NCBI RefSeq assembly: GCF_900110115.1
Contig: NZ_FOCM01000002.1
Span: 434,001 to 498,000 of the forward strand
Reading direction: 5' to 3'
From: Palleronia pelagia
GTDB lineage: Bacteria; Pseudomonadota; Alphaproteobacteria; Rhodobacterales; Rhodobacteraceae
DNA length: 64,000 nt
Below are positions 1 to 7,491 of the stretch, one piece after another. The notes beneath the pieces are model-generated. The model ran no database searches and was not told the DNA's origin. It saw only the letters and a program-made list of their open reading frames with translations. A program made the translations under genes and the position numbers. The number at the start of each line of letters is the position of its first letter. The stretch's first letter is position 1.

Positions 1-1
1 G

Positions 2-2236
2 GACCGCTGGGGCACGCCCGAGGACGACCCGTTCGCGGGCGCGGGCGGCATCCGCCTGTCGATCCTCAGGTTCGGCAACGCGGTCGTGGGCATCCAGCCC
101 GCCCGCGGCTACAACATCGACCCGACCGACACCTATCATTCGCCGGACCTTGTCCCGCCGCACAACTACCTGGCCTTCTACATCTGGCTGCGACACGTCC
201 ACGGCGCGCAGGCCATCGTTCACATGGGCAAGCACGGCAACCTGGAATGGCTACCCGGCAAGGCGCTGGCCCTGTCGGCCGAGTGCCTGCCCGAGGCGGT
301 TCTCGGCCCCCTGCCCCATCTCTACCCGTTCATCGTCAACGACCCGGGCGAAGGCACCCAGGCCAAGCGGCGCGCGCAGGCCGTCATTGTCGATCACCTC
401 ACACCGCCGCTGACCCGCGCCGAAAGCTACGGGCCGCTGCGCGATCTCGAGGCGCTGGTGGACGAGTACTACGAGGCGGCCGGGGTCGACCCGCGACGGA
501 TCACCCACCTGCGGGGCGAGATCCTGTCGCTGGCCCAAAGCACCGGCTTGGACCGCGACGTGGGCTTCGCAGGCGAGGCCGAGGGCGACCTGGCCAAGCT
601 CGACGCCTACCTGTGCGAATTGAAAGAGGCGCAGATCCGCGACGGGCTGCACGTTTTCGGCACCGCGCCCGGGGGGCGTCTGGAGCGGGACCTGGCCATC
701 GCGCTGGTGCGGGTGCCGCGCGGCGACGGGACGGGGGCCGACGCCTCGCTGATCCGGGCGCTGGCCGGGGATCTCGGGCTGGCCTTCGACCCGCTGGATT
801 GCGACATGGCCGCGCCATGGGCGGGGGCGCGGCCCGACACGCTGTTGGGCGACGGGACATGGCGCAGCACCGGCGACACGGTCGAGCGGCTCGAGGCGCT
901 GGCCGCGCGGCTGGTCGAGGGGCGGGCGCAGCCCCCCGGTCCCGCCAGCGCCGCGGTCATGGATCACCTGCACGCCACGGTTCTTCCCGCGATCCGCGGG
1001 TGCGGCCCGTCCGAGATGGGGGCGCTTCTGCGCGGGCTTGACGGTCGCGCCATCGCGCCCGGGCCATCGGGCGCGCCCACGCGCGGACGGCTGGACACGC
1101 TGCCGACCGGGCGCAACTTCTTCTCGGTCGACAGCCGCGCGGTGCCAACGCCCACGGCCTGGGCGCTGGGGTGGAAGTCGGCCAACCTGCTGATCGACAA
1201 GCACCTGCAGGATCACGGCGACTGGCCGCGCGCGATGCTGATCACCGCCTGGGGCACCGCCAACATGCGCACGGGCGGCGACGACATCGCCCAAGCCATG
1301 GCGCTGATGGGGGTGAAGCCGAAATGGGACAGCGCCAATCGCCGCGTCACCGGCTTCGAGATCCTGCCATCCGGCACGCTCGACCGGCCCCGTGTGGACG
1401 TGACGCTGCGCATCTCGGGCTTCTTCCGCGATGCCTTCCCGCAGCTGATCGCGCTGTTCGACAGCGCCGCGCGCGCGGTGCAGGCGCTGGATGAACCCGA
1501 CGACATGAACCCCGCCGCGGCGCGGGCCCGCACGGGCGAGGACGGCGCACGCGTCTTCGGGGCGAAGCCCGGGGCCTACGGCGCCGGGCTGCAGGCCATG
1601 ATCGACGAGCGGCTTTGGAACGATACCGCCGACCTCGCGGAAGCCTACCTGACATGGGGCAGCTATGCCTACGGCGCGGGGACCGAAGGGCAGCCCGCCC
1701 GCCAGGCCTTCGAGACGCGGCTGGGCCAGACGGACGCCATCGTCCAGAACCAGGACAACCGCGAGCACGACCTGCTGGACAGCGACGACTACTACCAGTT
1801 CGAAGGCGGCGCGGCGGCGGCGGTCGAAACGCTGCAGGGCACCAGGCGGCCGATCTATCACAACGACCATTCGCGCCCCGAACGCCCGGTGATCCGCACG
1901 CTCGAGGACGAGATCGGGCGCGTTGTCCGCGCGCGCGTAGTGAACCCCAAGTGGATCGACGGGGTGAAGCGCCATGGCTACAAGGGCGCGTTCGAGATCG
2001 CGGCGACGGTCGACTACATGTTCGCCTTCGCCGCGACGACCGGCGCCGTGAAGTCCCACCATTTCGACCTGGTGCACGCCGCCTTCATCGAGGATGACGA
2101 GACCCGCGAATTCATCGAGGCGCACAACGCGCCCGCCCTGCGGGAGATCGCGCAGCGCCTGACCGAGGCGGCCGAGCGGGGGCTGTGGCAGCCCAAGTCG
2201 AACTCGGCCCGCGCGACGTTGGAGGAACTGGCATGA
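2..2236 (+). CDS. cobN: Cobaltochelatase subunit CobN, C-terminal part (5' end outside window)
   Basis: Large subunit of the ATP-dependent aerobic cobaltochelatase (CobNST), which inserts cobalt into hydrogenobyrinate a,c-diamide in cytoplasmic vitamin B12 synthesis. The reading frame is open from base 2, so the gene enters from the left. About 744 residues are present, against roughly 1,250 for the family. Visible CobN-type stretches include WGTPEDDPFAGAGGIR at the left edge, the GIQPARGYNIDP segment and the HMGKHGNLEWLPGK segment. Its TGA overlaps the next ATG (ATGA), implying coupled translation with an lrgA-like gene. A GTG at 86 is only an internal codon. The magnesium-chelatase homologue BchH is related but is normally found with photosynthesis genes, which are absent here, and cobO lies nearby. 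Confidence 0.95.
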   Translation, partial: DRWGTPEDDPFAGAGGIRLSILRFGNAVVGIQPARGYNIDPTDTYHSPDLVPPHNYLAFYIWLRHVHGAQAIVHMGKHGNLEWLPGKALALSAECLPEAVLGPLPHLYPFIVNDPGEGTQAKRRAQAVIVDHLTPPLTRAESYGPLRDLEALVDEYYEAAGVDPRRITHLRGEILSLAQSTGLDRDVGFAGEAEGDLAKLDAYLCELKEAQIRDGLHVFGTAPGGRLERDLAIALVRVPRGDGTGADASLIRALAGDLGLAFDPLDCDMAAPWAGARPDTLLGDGTWRSTGDTVERLEALAARLVEGRAQPPGPASAAVMDHLHATVLPAIRGCGPSEMGALLRGLDGRAIAPGPSGAPTRGRLDTLPTGRNFFSVDSRAVPTPTAWALGWKSANLLIDKHLQDHGDWPRAMLITAWGTANMRTGGDDIAQAMALMGVKPKWDSANRRVTGFEILPSGTLDRPRVDVTLRISGFFRDAFPQLIALFDSAARAVQALDEPDDMNPAAARARTGEDGARVFGAKPGAYGAGLQAMIDERLWNDTADLAEAYLTWGSYAYGAGTEGQPARQAFETRLGQTDAIVQNQDNREHDLLDSDDYYQFEGGAAAAVETLQGTRRPIYHNDHSRPERPVIRTLEDEIGRVVRARVVNPKWIDGVKRHGYKGAFEIAATVDYMFAFAATTGAVKSHHFDLVHAAFIEDDETREFIEAHNAPALREIAQRLTEAAERGLWQPKSNSARATLEELA

Positions 2237-2589
2237 TCGGCTCCATCGTCATCCTGCTGAGCTTTCAACTGGCCGGCGAGGTGATCGCCCGCGGCTTCGG
2301 CCTGCCCATCCCCGGCCCGGTGATCGGACTGGTTCTTCTGGTAGCGGCCCTATGGCTGCGCCCCGCGCTCGAGGACACGATGCGGCCGCTGACGTCGACC
2401 CTGCTGGGGCACCTGTCGCTGCTGTTCGTCCCGGCCGGAACCGGCATCGTCGGCAACCTGGACACCGTGCGGGACAGCGGCCTCGCGCTGCTCGTGGTGC
2501 TGGTCGTCTCCACGGCGCTTGCCATCGTGGCGGGAGCATGGGTCTTCGCCGTGCTGGCCCGCCGTTTCGCGCCCGAGGACGGCAGATGA
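2233..2589 (+). CDS. CidA/LrgA family membrane protein
   Basis: Small hydrophobic protein of 118 residues with about four predicted membrane segments. It carries the family's N-terminal pattern, including GLPIPGPVIGLVLL around residues 22-35. Members are described as holin-like partners of LrgB, and some LrgAB-type proteins transport small carboxylates such as pyruvate or glycolate. The start is the ATG overlapping the cobN stop rather than an upstream in-frame start inside cobN. Its own stop overlaps the lrgB-like start, again as ATGA. Position inside a cobalamin operon is the unusual point; no direct role in B12 synthesis is known to me. Confidence 0.85.
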   Translation: MIGSIVILLSFQLAGEVIARGFGLPIPGPVIGLVLLVAALWLRPALEDTMRPLTSTLLGHLSLLFVPAGTGIVGNLDTVRDSGLALLVVLVVSTALAIVAGAWVFAVLARRFAPEDGR

Positions 2590-3293
2590 GCGAGATCTGG
2601 TCCTACCTCAGCCGGGGCGAGCTTGTCTGGCTGACCGCGACGCTGATGGCCTATCTTTGCGGCGACTGGGCCTTCCGGGCGTCGGGGCGCAGCCCGCTGG
2701 TGAACCCGGTGCTGGTGGCGGTGCTGATCCTGTCGGGTGTGCTGATGGTGACCGGCACGTCCTACCCCACCTATTTCGAGGGCGCGCAATTCGTCCACTT
2801 CATGCTGGGCCCGGCGACCGTGGCGCTGGCGCTGCCGCTTTGGGCGCATCACGGCCGGGTGGCGCGGGTGCTGGTGCCCATGGGGGCCGCGCTGCTGGTG
2901 GGGTCGGTCGTCGCCATGGGATCGGCGCTTGCGTTGGGCTGGGCGCTGGGCCTGCCCATGGACGTGCTGGTGTCGCTGGCCCCGAAATCCGCCACCGCGC
3001 CCGTGGCCATCGGCATCACAGAAGAGCTGGGCGGCCTGCCCAACCTGACGGCGGTGCTGGTGATCCTGACCGGGATCATCGGCGCGATCATCGTGACCCC
3101 GTTGCTGAACGGGCTGGGCTTCACCGACTACCGGGCGCGGGGCTTCGCGGTCGGGGTCGCCGCCCATGGCATCGGCACCGCGCGCGCGTTCCAGGTGAAC
3201 GAGGTCGCCGGGACCTTCTCGGGCATCGGGATGGGCCTGAACGCGGTGCTGACGGCGGTGCTGGCACCCGTTGTCGTGCGGCTGTTCCTCTAG
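2586..3293 (+). CDS. LrgB family membrane protein
   Basis: Integral membrane protein of 235 residues with about six to seven hydrophobic segments. It has the LrgB signature SLAPKSATAPVAIGITEELGG in its centre and a second conserved stretch, AAHGIGTARAF, near the C-terminus. It is the usual partner of the preceding LrgA-like protein. The ATG overlaps the upstream TGA by four bases, so cobN, lrgA and lrgB are very probably translated from one message. In bacteria and plants this family is tied to murein hydrolase control or to glycolate/glycerate/pyruvate transport; the sequence does not decide between them. Confidence 0.9.
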   Translation: MSEIWSYLSRGELVWLTATLMAYLCGDWAFRASGRSPLVNPVLVAVLILSGVLMVTGTSYPTYFEGAQFVHFMLGPATVALALPLWAHHGRVARVLVPMGAALLVGSVVAMGSALALGWALGLPMDVLVSLAPKSATAPVAIGITEELGGLPNLTAVLVILTGIIGAIIVTPLLNGLGFTDYRARGFAVGVAAHGIGTARAFQVNEVAGTFSGIGMGLNAVLTAVLAPVVVRLFL

Positions 3294-3438
3294 GTCAGAG
3301 GGTTTCTGCCTGGGACACGGGCTCGACGCTGAGGCGCGGCGCCTTCTGCCGACCGTGCGTTCCGCCAGAGAAGACGGACGTGGCATCGGACACTGCGGCC
3401 CTCCTTCACTCTGCATCTGCGCACTTAGGCGTCCGAGC

Positions 3439-3777
3439 TCAGTACCGCTTCAACACCACCACACGTCTGCTGAACGGGGCCGGATCGTCCGGGGCATCGT
3501 CGCAGCTTAACCTGGCCCTCTGGATCGCCTGATCGGCATCCAGTGACTTCACCCGGCACCCGCTGGCACTCTCGATCGCCACCTCGGCGTGGTGCAGCAC
3601 CGTGCCTTCACGCGGCAGAAGGTGACGCGAGGTGCGGATGGCCTCGGCCCGTTCGCCGCGCACACGGACCGAGAACATCATGTCGCCCACCGCCACCCGC
3701 GTCACCGGCGCCCGCGCGAACTCAAGCGACGGACTGTCGCAAGCCGCGACCGACAGGAAGATCACGAACCAGCGCAT
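3439..3777 (-). CDS. Small predicted lipoprotein, function unknown
   Basis: Protein of 112 residues that begins with a short hydrophobic leader ending in a lipobox (VAAC, Cys13), so it is probably a lipid-anchored envelope protein. I recognise no catalytic motif. The rest is a compact, charged region with two further cysteines, as expected for an oxidising periplasm. It is transcribed opposite to cobO, with 98 bases between the two starts, so the promoters of both probably lie at 3778-3875. Its stop faces the lrgB-like gene across 145 bases that contain nothing I can identify. Confidence 0.6.
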   Translation of the reverse strand: MRWFVIFLSVAACDSPSLEFARAPVTRVAVGDMMFSVRVRGERAEAIRTSRHLLPREGTVLHHAEVAIESASGCRVKSLDADQAIQRARLSCDDAPDDPAPFSRRVVVLKRY

Positions 3778-3875
3778 GGCACACAGCCTGCCGCGCCAAG
3801 GTTAACAAACCCTGAACGCGCTTGCGCAGCCGCGCGCGGGGCGTCAGGTTGCCCCCGTCACGAAAGGAGCCCCCG

Positions 3876-4484
3876 ATGAGCGACGATCCCGACCGCCACG
3901 CCCAGAAGATGGCCAAGAAGAAGGCCGCGCGCGACAAGATCATGGCCACCAAGACCGACGAGAAGGGGCTGATCATCGTCCATACCGGCAAGGGCAAGGG
4001 CAAGAGCTCGGCCGCTTTCGGGATGATCTTCCGCTGCATCGCCCACGAAATGCCCTGCGCGGTGGTGCAGTTCATCAAGGGTGGCATGTCCACGGGCGAG
4101 CGCGACCTTATCCTGTCGAAATTCCAGGATGTCTGCGCGTTTCACACCATGGGCGAGGGCTTTACCTGGGAAACGCAGGACAAGTCCCGCGATACCGAGA
4201 TGGCGCAGGCCGCCTGGGCCAAGGCGCGCGAACTGATCGCGGACGACACCAACCGCATGGTCCTGCTGGACGAGATCAACATCGCGCTGCGCTATGAATA
4301 TCTCGACTTGGCCGACGTCCTGGCGTTCCTGCGCGATCACAAGCCGCCCATGACCCACGTGGTCCTGACGGGGCGCAACGCGCATCCCGACCTGATTGAG
4401 GCCGCGGACCTCGTGACCGAGATGGAGCTGGTGAAGCACCCGTTCCGGTCGGGCATCAAGGCGCAGGTGGGCGTGGAGTTCTAG
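3876..4484 (+). CDS. cobO: Corrinoid adenosyltransferase CobO
   Basis: Transfers the 5'-deoxyadenosyl group from ATP to the cobalt(I) corrinoid in the cytoplasm. The protein is 202 residues, normal for the CobO/BtuR/CobA family. It has the glycine-rich ATP loop GKGKGKSSAAFG near residues 34-45 and the typical sequences VVQFIKGG and LDEINIALRY. I chose the ATG at 3876, behind a GAAAGGAGC ribosome-binding site, over an upstream in-frame start with no family similarity. The basic lysine-rich N-terminus is common in this family. Together with cobN it marks a local cobalamin cluster. Its stop overlaps the stop of the convergent HlyIII gene by four bases. Confidence 0.96.
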   Translation: MSDDPDRHAQKMAKKKAARDKIMATKTDEKGLIIVHTGKGKGKSSAAFGMIFRCIAHEMPCAVVQFIKGGMSTGERDLILSKFQDVCAFHTMGEGFTWETQDKSRDTEMAQAAWAKARELIADDTNRMVLLDEINIALRYEYLDLADVLAFLRDHKPPMTHVVLTGRNAHPDLIEAADLVTEMELVKHPFRSGIKAQVGVEF

Positions 4485-5176
4485 AAAAGCACCGGCGCGA
4501 TCGTCTCGGCGATCAGCTCGGGCTCGAGCTCGCGCAGCACTTCGACGGTGATGGCGGCGTAGATCAGGCCGCTCGCCACCAGGACGAAGCTGTGCCAAAT
4601 CGTCGTGTGATAAGGCAGCCGTTCCCACAGGAAGAAGATGACCCCCAGCGTGTAGAGACAGCCGCCTAGCCCGATCAGCCACATCCCCGCGGGGCTGAGC
4701 GCGGTGAACACGTCCCAGCCCAGCCAAATGCCGACCCAGCCCATCCCGAGATAGAGCGCGAGGCCAAGCCATCGCATGCGGTCGGGCGCCAGCATCTTCA
4801 GCGACGTGCCGCCCAGCGCGGCGCCCCAGAGCCCGGCCAGGAAAGGCACGCCCGCCCCGCCGGTCAGCGCCACCAGCGGCGTGAAACTGCCCGCGATCTT
4901 CAGGTAGATGGCGGAATGGTCGAGCCGTTTCAGGACCTTGGTCCAGCGATGGCGTCCGGTGATATTGTAGATGGCCGAGGCGCCCAGCATGGCCACCAGG
5001 CTGAGCCCGTAGACCGTGACCGCAGTCACGGTGGGCGCGTCGCCCCGCCGCAGCACCGCCAGCACGATCAGCGTTGGCACAGCCGCCAAGGCAAGGCCCA
5101 GGCCGAGATAATGCACCGCAGCGTCGGTGCGACGCTCGACGGCGTAGCGCGGGCAATATCTTTGAAGCCTGGTCAT
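4481..5176 (-). CDS. Hemolysin III / PAQR family membrane protein
   Basis: Protein of 231 residues with about seven membrane segments. It has the family's conserved pattern SAIYNITGRHRW followed by RLDHSAIYLKIAGSFTPL, where the histidine and aspartate/serine residues correspond to the metal-binding core of PAQR-fold proteins. The C-terminal HTTIWHSFVLVAS segment supplies further conserved histidines. Despite the name, bacterial homologues are mostly uncharacterised membrane proteins. The gene converges with cobO with a four-base overlap. The upstream region lacks a strong ribosome-binding site, so the start is the likeliest ATG rather than a proven one. Confidence 0.88.
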   Translation of the reverse strand: MTRLQRYCPRYAVERRTDAAVHYLGLGLALAAVPTLIVLAVLRRGDAPTVTAVTVYGLSLVAMLGASAIYNITGRHRWTKVLKRLDHSAIYLKIAGSFTPLVALTGGAGVPFLAGLWGAALGGTSLKMLAPDRMRWLGLALYLGMGWVGIWLGWDVFTALSPAGMWLIGLGGCLYTLGVIFFLWERLPYHTTIWHSFVLVASGLIYAAITVEVLRELEPELIAETIAPVLF

Positions 5177-5277
5177 GCCCCGAAGATAACCTCAAATCGT
5201 AACCGGTAAATGAAAGACCACGGAAAGGTGTGGTGACGGAGCGGCACCCTGCCCCGCGCCGCCGGTCTTCCGAGTGC

Positions 5278-5715
5278 TCAGGACGCCTTTCGATCGGCCG
5301 CCAGCGCATCGCGGATCTCGATCAGGATATCCAGCTCGGAGGGGCCGGTCTGAACTTCGGGCGCGACATCGTCGGGCTTGGTCGCTGCCTCTTTCACGCG
5401 GTTGACCATCTTGACCAGCATGAACACCACGAAGGCCACGATCAGGAAATTGATGACCGCATTGATGAAACTGCCATAGGCGAAGACGGCGGCGCCCGCC
5501 TCCTGCGCGGCGGTAAGCGAGGCATACTCGCCCTCGCCCAGAACGACGAACATGTTCGAGAAGTCTATTCCACCGGTAAAGATCCCGATGAACGGGTTGA
5601 TGAGGTCCGCCACCAGCGAACTGACGATCGCGGTGAACGCCGCGCCGATGATGATGCCCACAGCCATGTCCATGACATTGCCCTTGGCGATGAAGTCCTT
5701 GAATTCACCGATCAT
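5278..5715 (-). CDS. mscL: Large-conductance mechanosensitive channel MscL
   Basis: Inner-membrane channel that opens under membrane tension and releases solutes during osmotic downshock. It has 145 residues, the normal length. The N-terminus shows the family pattern, an amphipathic helix ([17 protein letters not shown]) leading into the pore-lining TM1 ([19 protein letters not shown]). A periplasmic loop and TM2 ([20 protein letters not shown]) follow, then an acidic and helical C-terminal tail. The start follows an AGGAG-type ribosome-binding site (minus strand). It is a single gene, divergent from the secreted protein at 6041. Confidence 0.97.
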   Translation of the reverse strand: MIGEFKDFIAKGNVMDMAVGIIIGAAFTAIVSSLVADLINPFIGIFTGGIDFSNMFVVLGEGEYASLTAAQEAGAAVFAYGSFINAVINFLIVAFVVFMLVKMVNRVKEAATKPDDVAPEVQTGPSELDILIEIRDALAADRKAS

Positions 5716-6040
5716 GCCGATCTCCTAGAGATTGAAATACTGCGTTGTCCCCGTCCGGGTCTGGGTCGCGTCACACGACAAATTATCACGTTTCGTCGCA
5801 TCGTCGCCACGGACACCGATAAATTCCCATTTTGACAGCGTCCTGCCAAACTATTTCCGCTTTTCCTGCTACCCTAGGGCGCAATCCGCGTCATCGATTT
5901 CGCAGAAGCGAGCAACGGGACGCCGGAACGGAGGCGTCGTTTCATGTGGGACGCTGACGTGGTCGGATCGGGACGAGAGATCCATCGACCGACCTTTCGG
6001 AGCAGAATGCTCCGAACTGGGGTAATGGGACGATAACGTC
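5716..6040. other. 325-base intergenic region with a structured leader
   Basis: No protein gene is supported here. The left part must hold the mscL promoter. The right part, just before the secreted-protein gene, can form several hairpins: GACGCC/GGCGTC around 5920-5940, GGTCGGATC with GATC-cat-CGACC around 5960-5990, and a perfect nine-base hairpin at 5996-6016. A TTGACA sits at 5832-5837, but I see no well-spaced -10 box for it. The series of stems suggests a regulated 5' untranslated region rather than plain spacer. Confidence 0.5.
5996..6016 (+). promoter_or_regulatory. Perfect hairpin in the leader of the secreted-protein gene
   Basis: TTCGGAGCA, a three-base GAA loop and TGCTCCGAA form a nine-base-pair stem ending 24 bases before the ATG at 6041. 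There is no T-run, so it is not an obvious terminator. It is the last and strongest of three stems in this leader. Confidence 0.5.
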
Positions 6041-6532
6041 ATGAAATTTCTCGGATTTGCCTCCGTTTTGCTGGCCCTGACGGCGCCCGCATTCGGACAC
6101 TGGATGCTGAGCAACCACCAGGGAGCGATGGATACAGCTCCCCTGCAAGCAAAGAAGAAAGAGGGTGGAGCTTTTGGTTTGTCTTTGGAATGCAGCGCGG
6201 ACGATGTGCCCATCGCGCGGTTCTCGACCCCCGAGAAGGTGGGGCTTGCCCGGGCCGAGCTCATGAACGCCGCATCCATCAACCTGGTGGTGCAGGTGGA
6301 TGAAAACCGACATTTCGTTCTGGCGGGAAAGACCGACAGTGCCGGCGACGGTCAGCTATCGGTGACAGGCGAGATGCCGTTGGACCTGCTGGCGCAAATG
6401 GGCAAGGCCGAGCAATCGGTCACATCCGGGCTGAAGATACTTGGCGCGGTCTATTATACGACGGCCTTTTCGGTCGACAGTGCGCGGATCGCCGGCAGGG
6501 CTCTGGCGCGGGGCTGCGGCGCGAATTTCTAG
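6041..6532 (+). CDS. Secreted protein of unknown function
   Basis: Protein of 163 residues with a clear Sec signal peptide (hydrophobic FASVLLALTAPAFG, probable cleavage near residue 20), so it is probably periplasmic. The mature part has two cysteines, one near residue 50 and one near the end (GCGANF), that could form a disulfide. I recognise no domain. The gene stands alone between mscL (divergent) and a glutathione transferase gene and is preceded by a multi-hairpin leader. Base composition of the leader is lower in GC than its neighbours. Confidence 0.7.
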   Translation: MKFLGFASVLLALTAPAFGHWMLSNHQGAMDTAPLQAKKKEGGAFGLSLECSADDVPIARFSTPEKVGLARAELMNAASINLVVQVDENRHFVLAGKTDSAGDGQLSVTGEMPLDLLAQMGKAEQSVTSGLKILGAVYYTTAFSVDSARIAGRALARGCGANF

Positions 6533-6562
6533 GAAATAGGAGGATCTATCCTTCTCCTGCAT

Positions 6563-6583
6563 GCGCGCAGCCCTTCTGCGCGC
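6563..6583 (+). terminator. Possible terminator hairpin after the secreted-protein gene
   Basis: GCGCGCAG, a CCCTT loop and CTGCGCGC form a perfect eight-base stem 31 bases after the stop at 6532. It is not followed by a T-run, so its strength as an intrinsic terminator is uncertain. Confidence 0.35.
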
Positions 6584-6651
6584 GGCCCGGCCTGTCGTAT
6601 ACCTTTCGGCATCCTAGGTGGCTGCAAGACGCAGAACCCAGAGGATACGCC

Positions 6652-7347
6652 ATGAGCACCCTTGCCGACTTTTCCATCGCCAGCAAATGGCCCGCCAGCC
6701 ACCCGGACCGGATCCAGCTTTACTCCTATCCCACGCCCAACGGGCGCAAGGTGGGGATCATGCTGGAAGAGACCGGCCTGCCCTACGAGCCGCACCTGGT
6801 CACGCTCAAGGACGCGGACGTGAAATCGCCCGAGTTCCTGTCGCTGAACCCCAACAACAAGATCCCCGCGCTGATCGATCCCGACGGACCCGGGGGCGAA
6901 CCGCTGGGCATATGGGAGTCGGGCGCCATCCTGATGTACCTGGCCGAGAAGTCCGGCCAGTTCCTTGGCACCGGCACCCAGCGCTGGGAGGCGATCACCT
7001 GGCTGCAATGGCAGATGGGCGGTCTCGGGCCGATGTTCGGGCAGCTGGGCTTCTTCGTGAAGCTGGGCGGCAAGGACATCGAGGATCCCCGCCCGCGCGA
7101 GCGCTACATCAACGAGGCCAAGCGCCTTCTGTCGGTGCTCGAGACCAAGCTCGAGGGCTACGAGTGGGTGGCGGGCGAGTATTCCATCGCCGACATGGCC
7201 ATCGCGCCGTGGCTGGGCGCGCTGGAGTTCTACGGCGCGAAGGACATGGTCGGCTGGACCGACTACCCGCGCGTGAACGCCTATTTCGACCGCTTCATGG
7301 CGCGCCCCGCGGTGCAGCGCGGGTTGAACGTGCCCGACGCCGGCTAG
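6652..7347 (+). CDS. Glutathione S-transferase family protein
   Basis: Cytosolic enzyme-like protein of 231 residues with the two-domain GST layout. The N-terminal thioredoxin-fold half (about residues 20-105) contains LYSYPTPNGRKVGIMLEE, NPNNKIPALID with the cis-proline, and the glutathione-binding ESGAILMYLAEK. An all-helical half follows, with the N-capping box-like sequence YSIADMAIAPWLG. The N-terminal arrangement (IQLYSYPTPNG) resembles the Nu-class/YghU-like group, for which disulfide reductase activity is known, but substrate cannot be read from sequence. Single gene with its own upstream region. Confidence 0.9.
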   Translation: MSTLADFSIASKWPASHPDRIQLYSYPTPNGRKVGIMLEETGLPYEPHLVTLKDADVKSPEFLSLNPNNKIPALIDPDGPGGEPLGIWESGAILMYLAEKSGQFLGTGTQRWEAITWLQWQMGGLGPMFGQLGFFVKLGGKDIEDPRPRERYINEAKRLLSVLETKLEGYEWVAGEYSIADMAIAPWLGALEFYGAKDMVGWTDYPRVNAYFDRFMARPAVQRGLNVPDAG

Positions 7348-7356
7348 AGCGGGCGA

Positions 7357-7491
7357 TCAGTCCTCGGGCAGGCGCACGCTGTCGCTGGCCGTGACCGCGG
7401 CCGAGCTGTCGCCGAAAATGTCTTCCAGCAGGATCGGCGCCGCGGCGGTGATCAGGCCCAGGCAAACGACGGCAAGAACGAAGGCTTTCAC
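7357..7491 (-). CDS. 44-residue membrane or exported small protein coupled to the WD40-cytochrome gene
   Basis: Short reading frame starting at GTG 7491, which overlaps the stop of the WD40-cytochrome c gene as GTGA. This is the same coupling used elsewhere in the operon. The product would be 44 residues, with a hydrophobic N-terminal half (AFVLAVVCLGLITAAAPILL) and a short acidic C-terminal tail. It could be a signal peptide or a single membrane segment, for example a small subunit or assembly factor of the formate dehydrogenase complex. No family is recognised. Support is the start-stop overlap, the coding-like composition and the absence of any other explanation for the segment. Confidence 0.5.
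   Translation of the reverse strand: MKAFVLAVVCLGLITAAAPILLEDIFGDSSAAVTASDSVRLPED

Noticed and set aside
3778-3875. Cobalamin riboswitch upstream of cobO
   Set aside because: The 98-base gap is too short and lacks a recognisable B12-box; no support.
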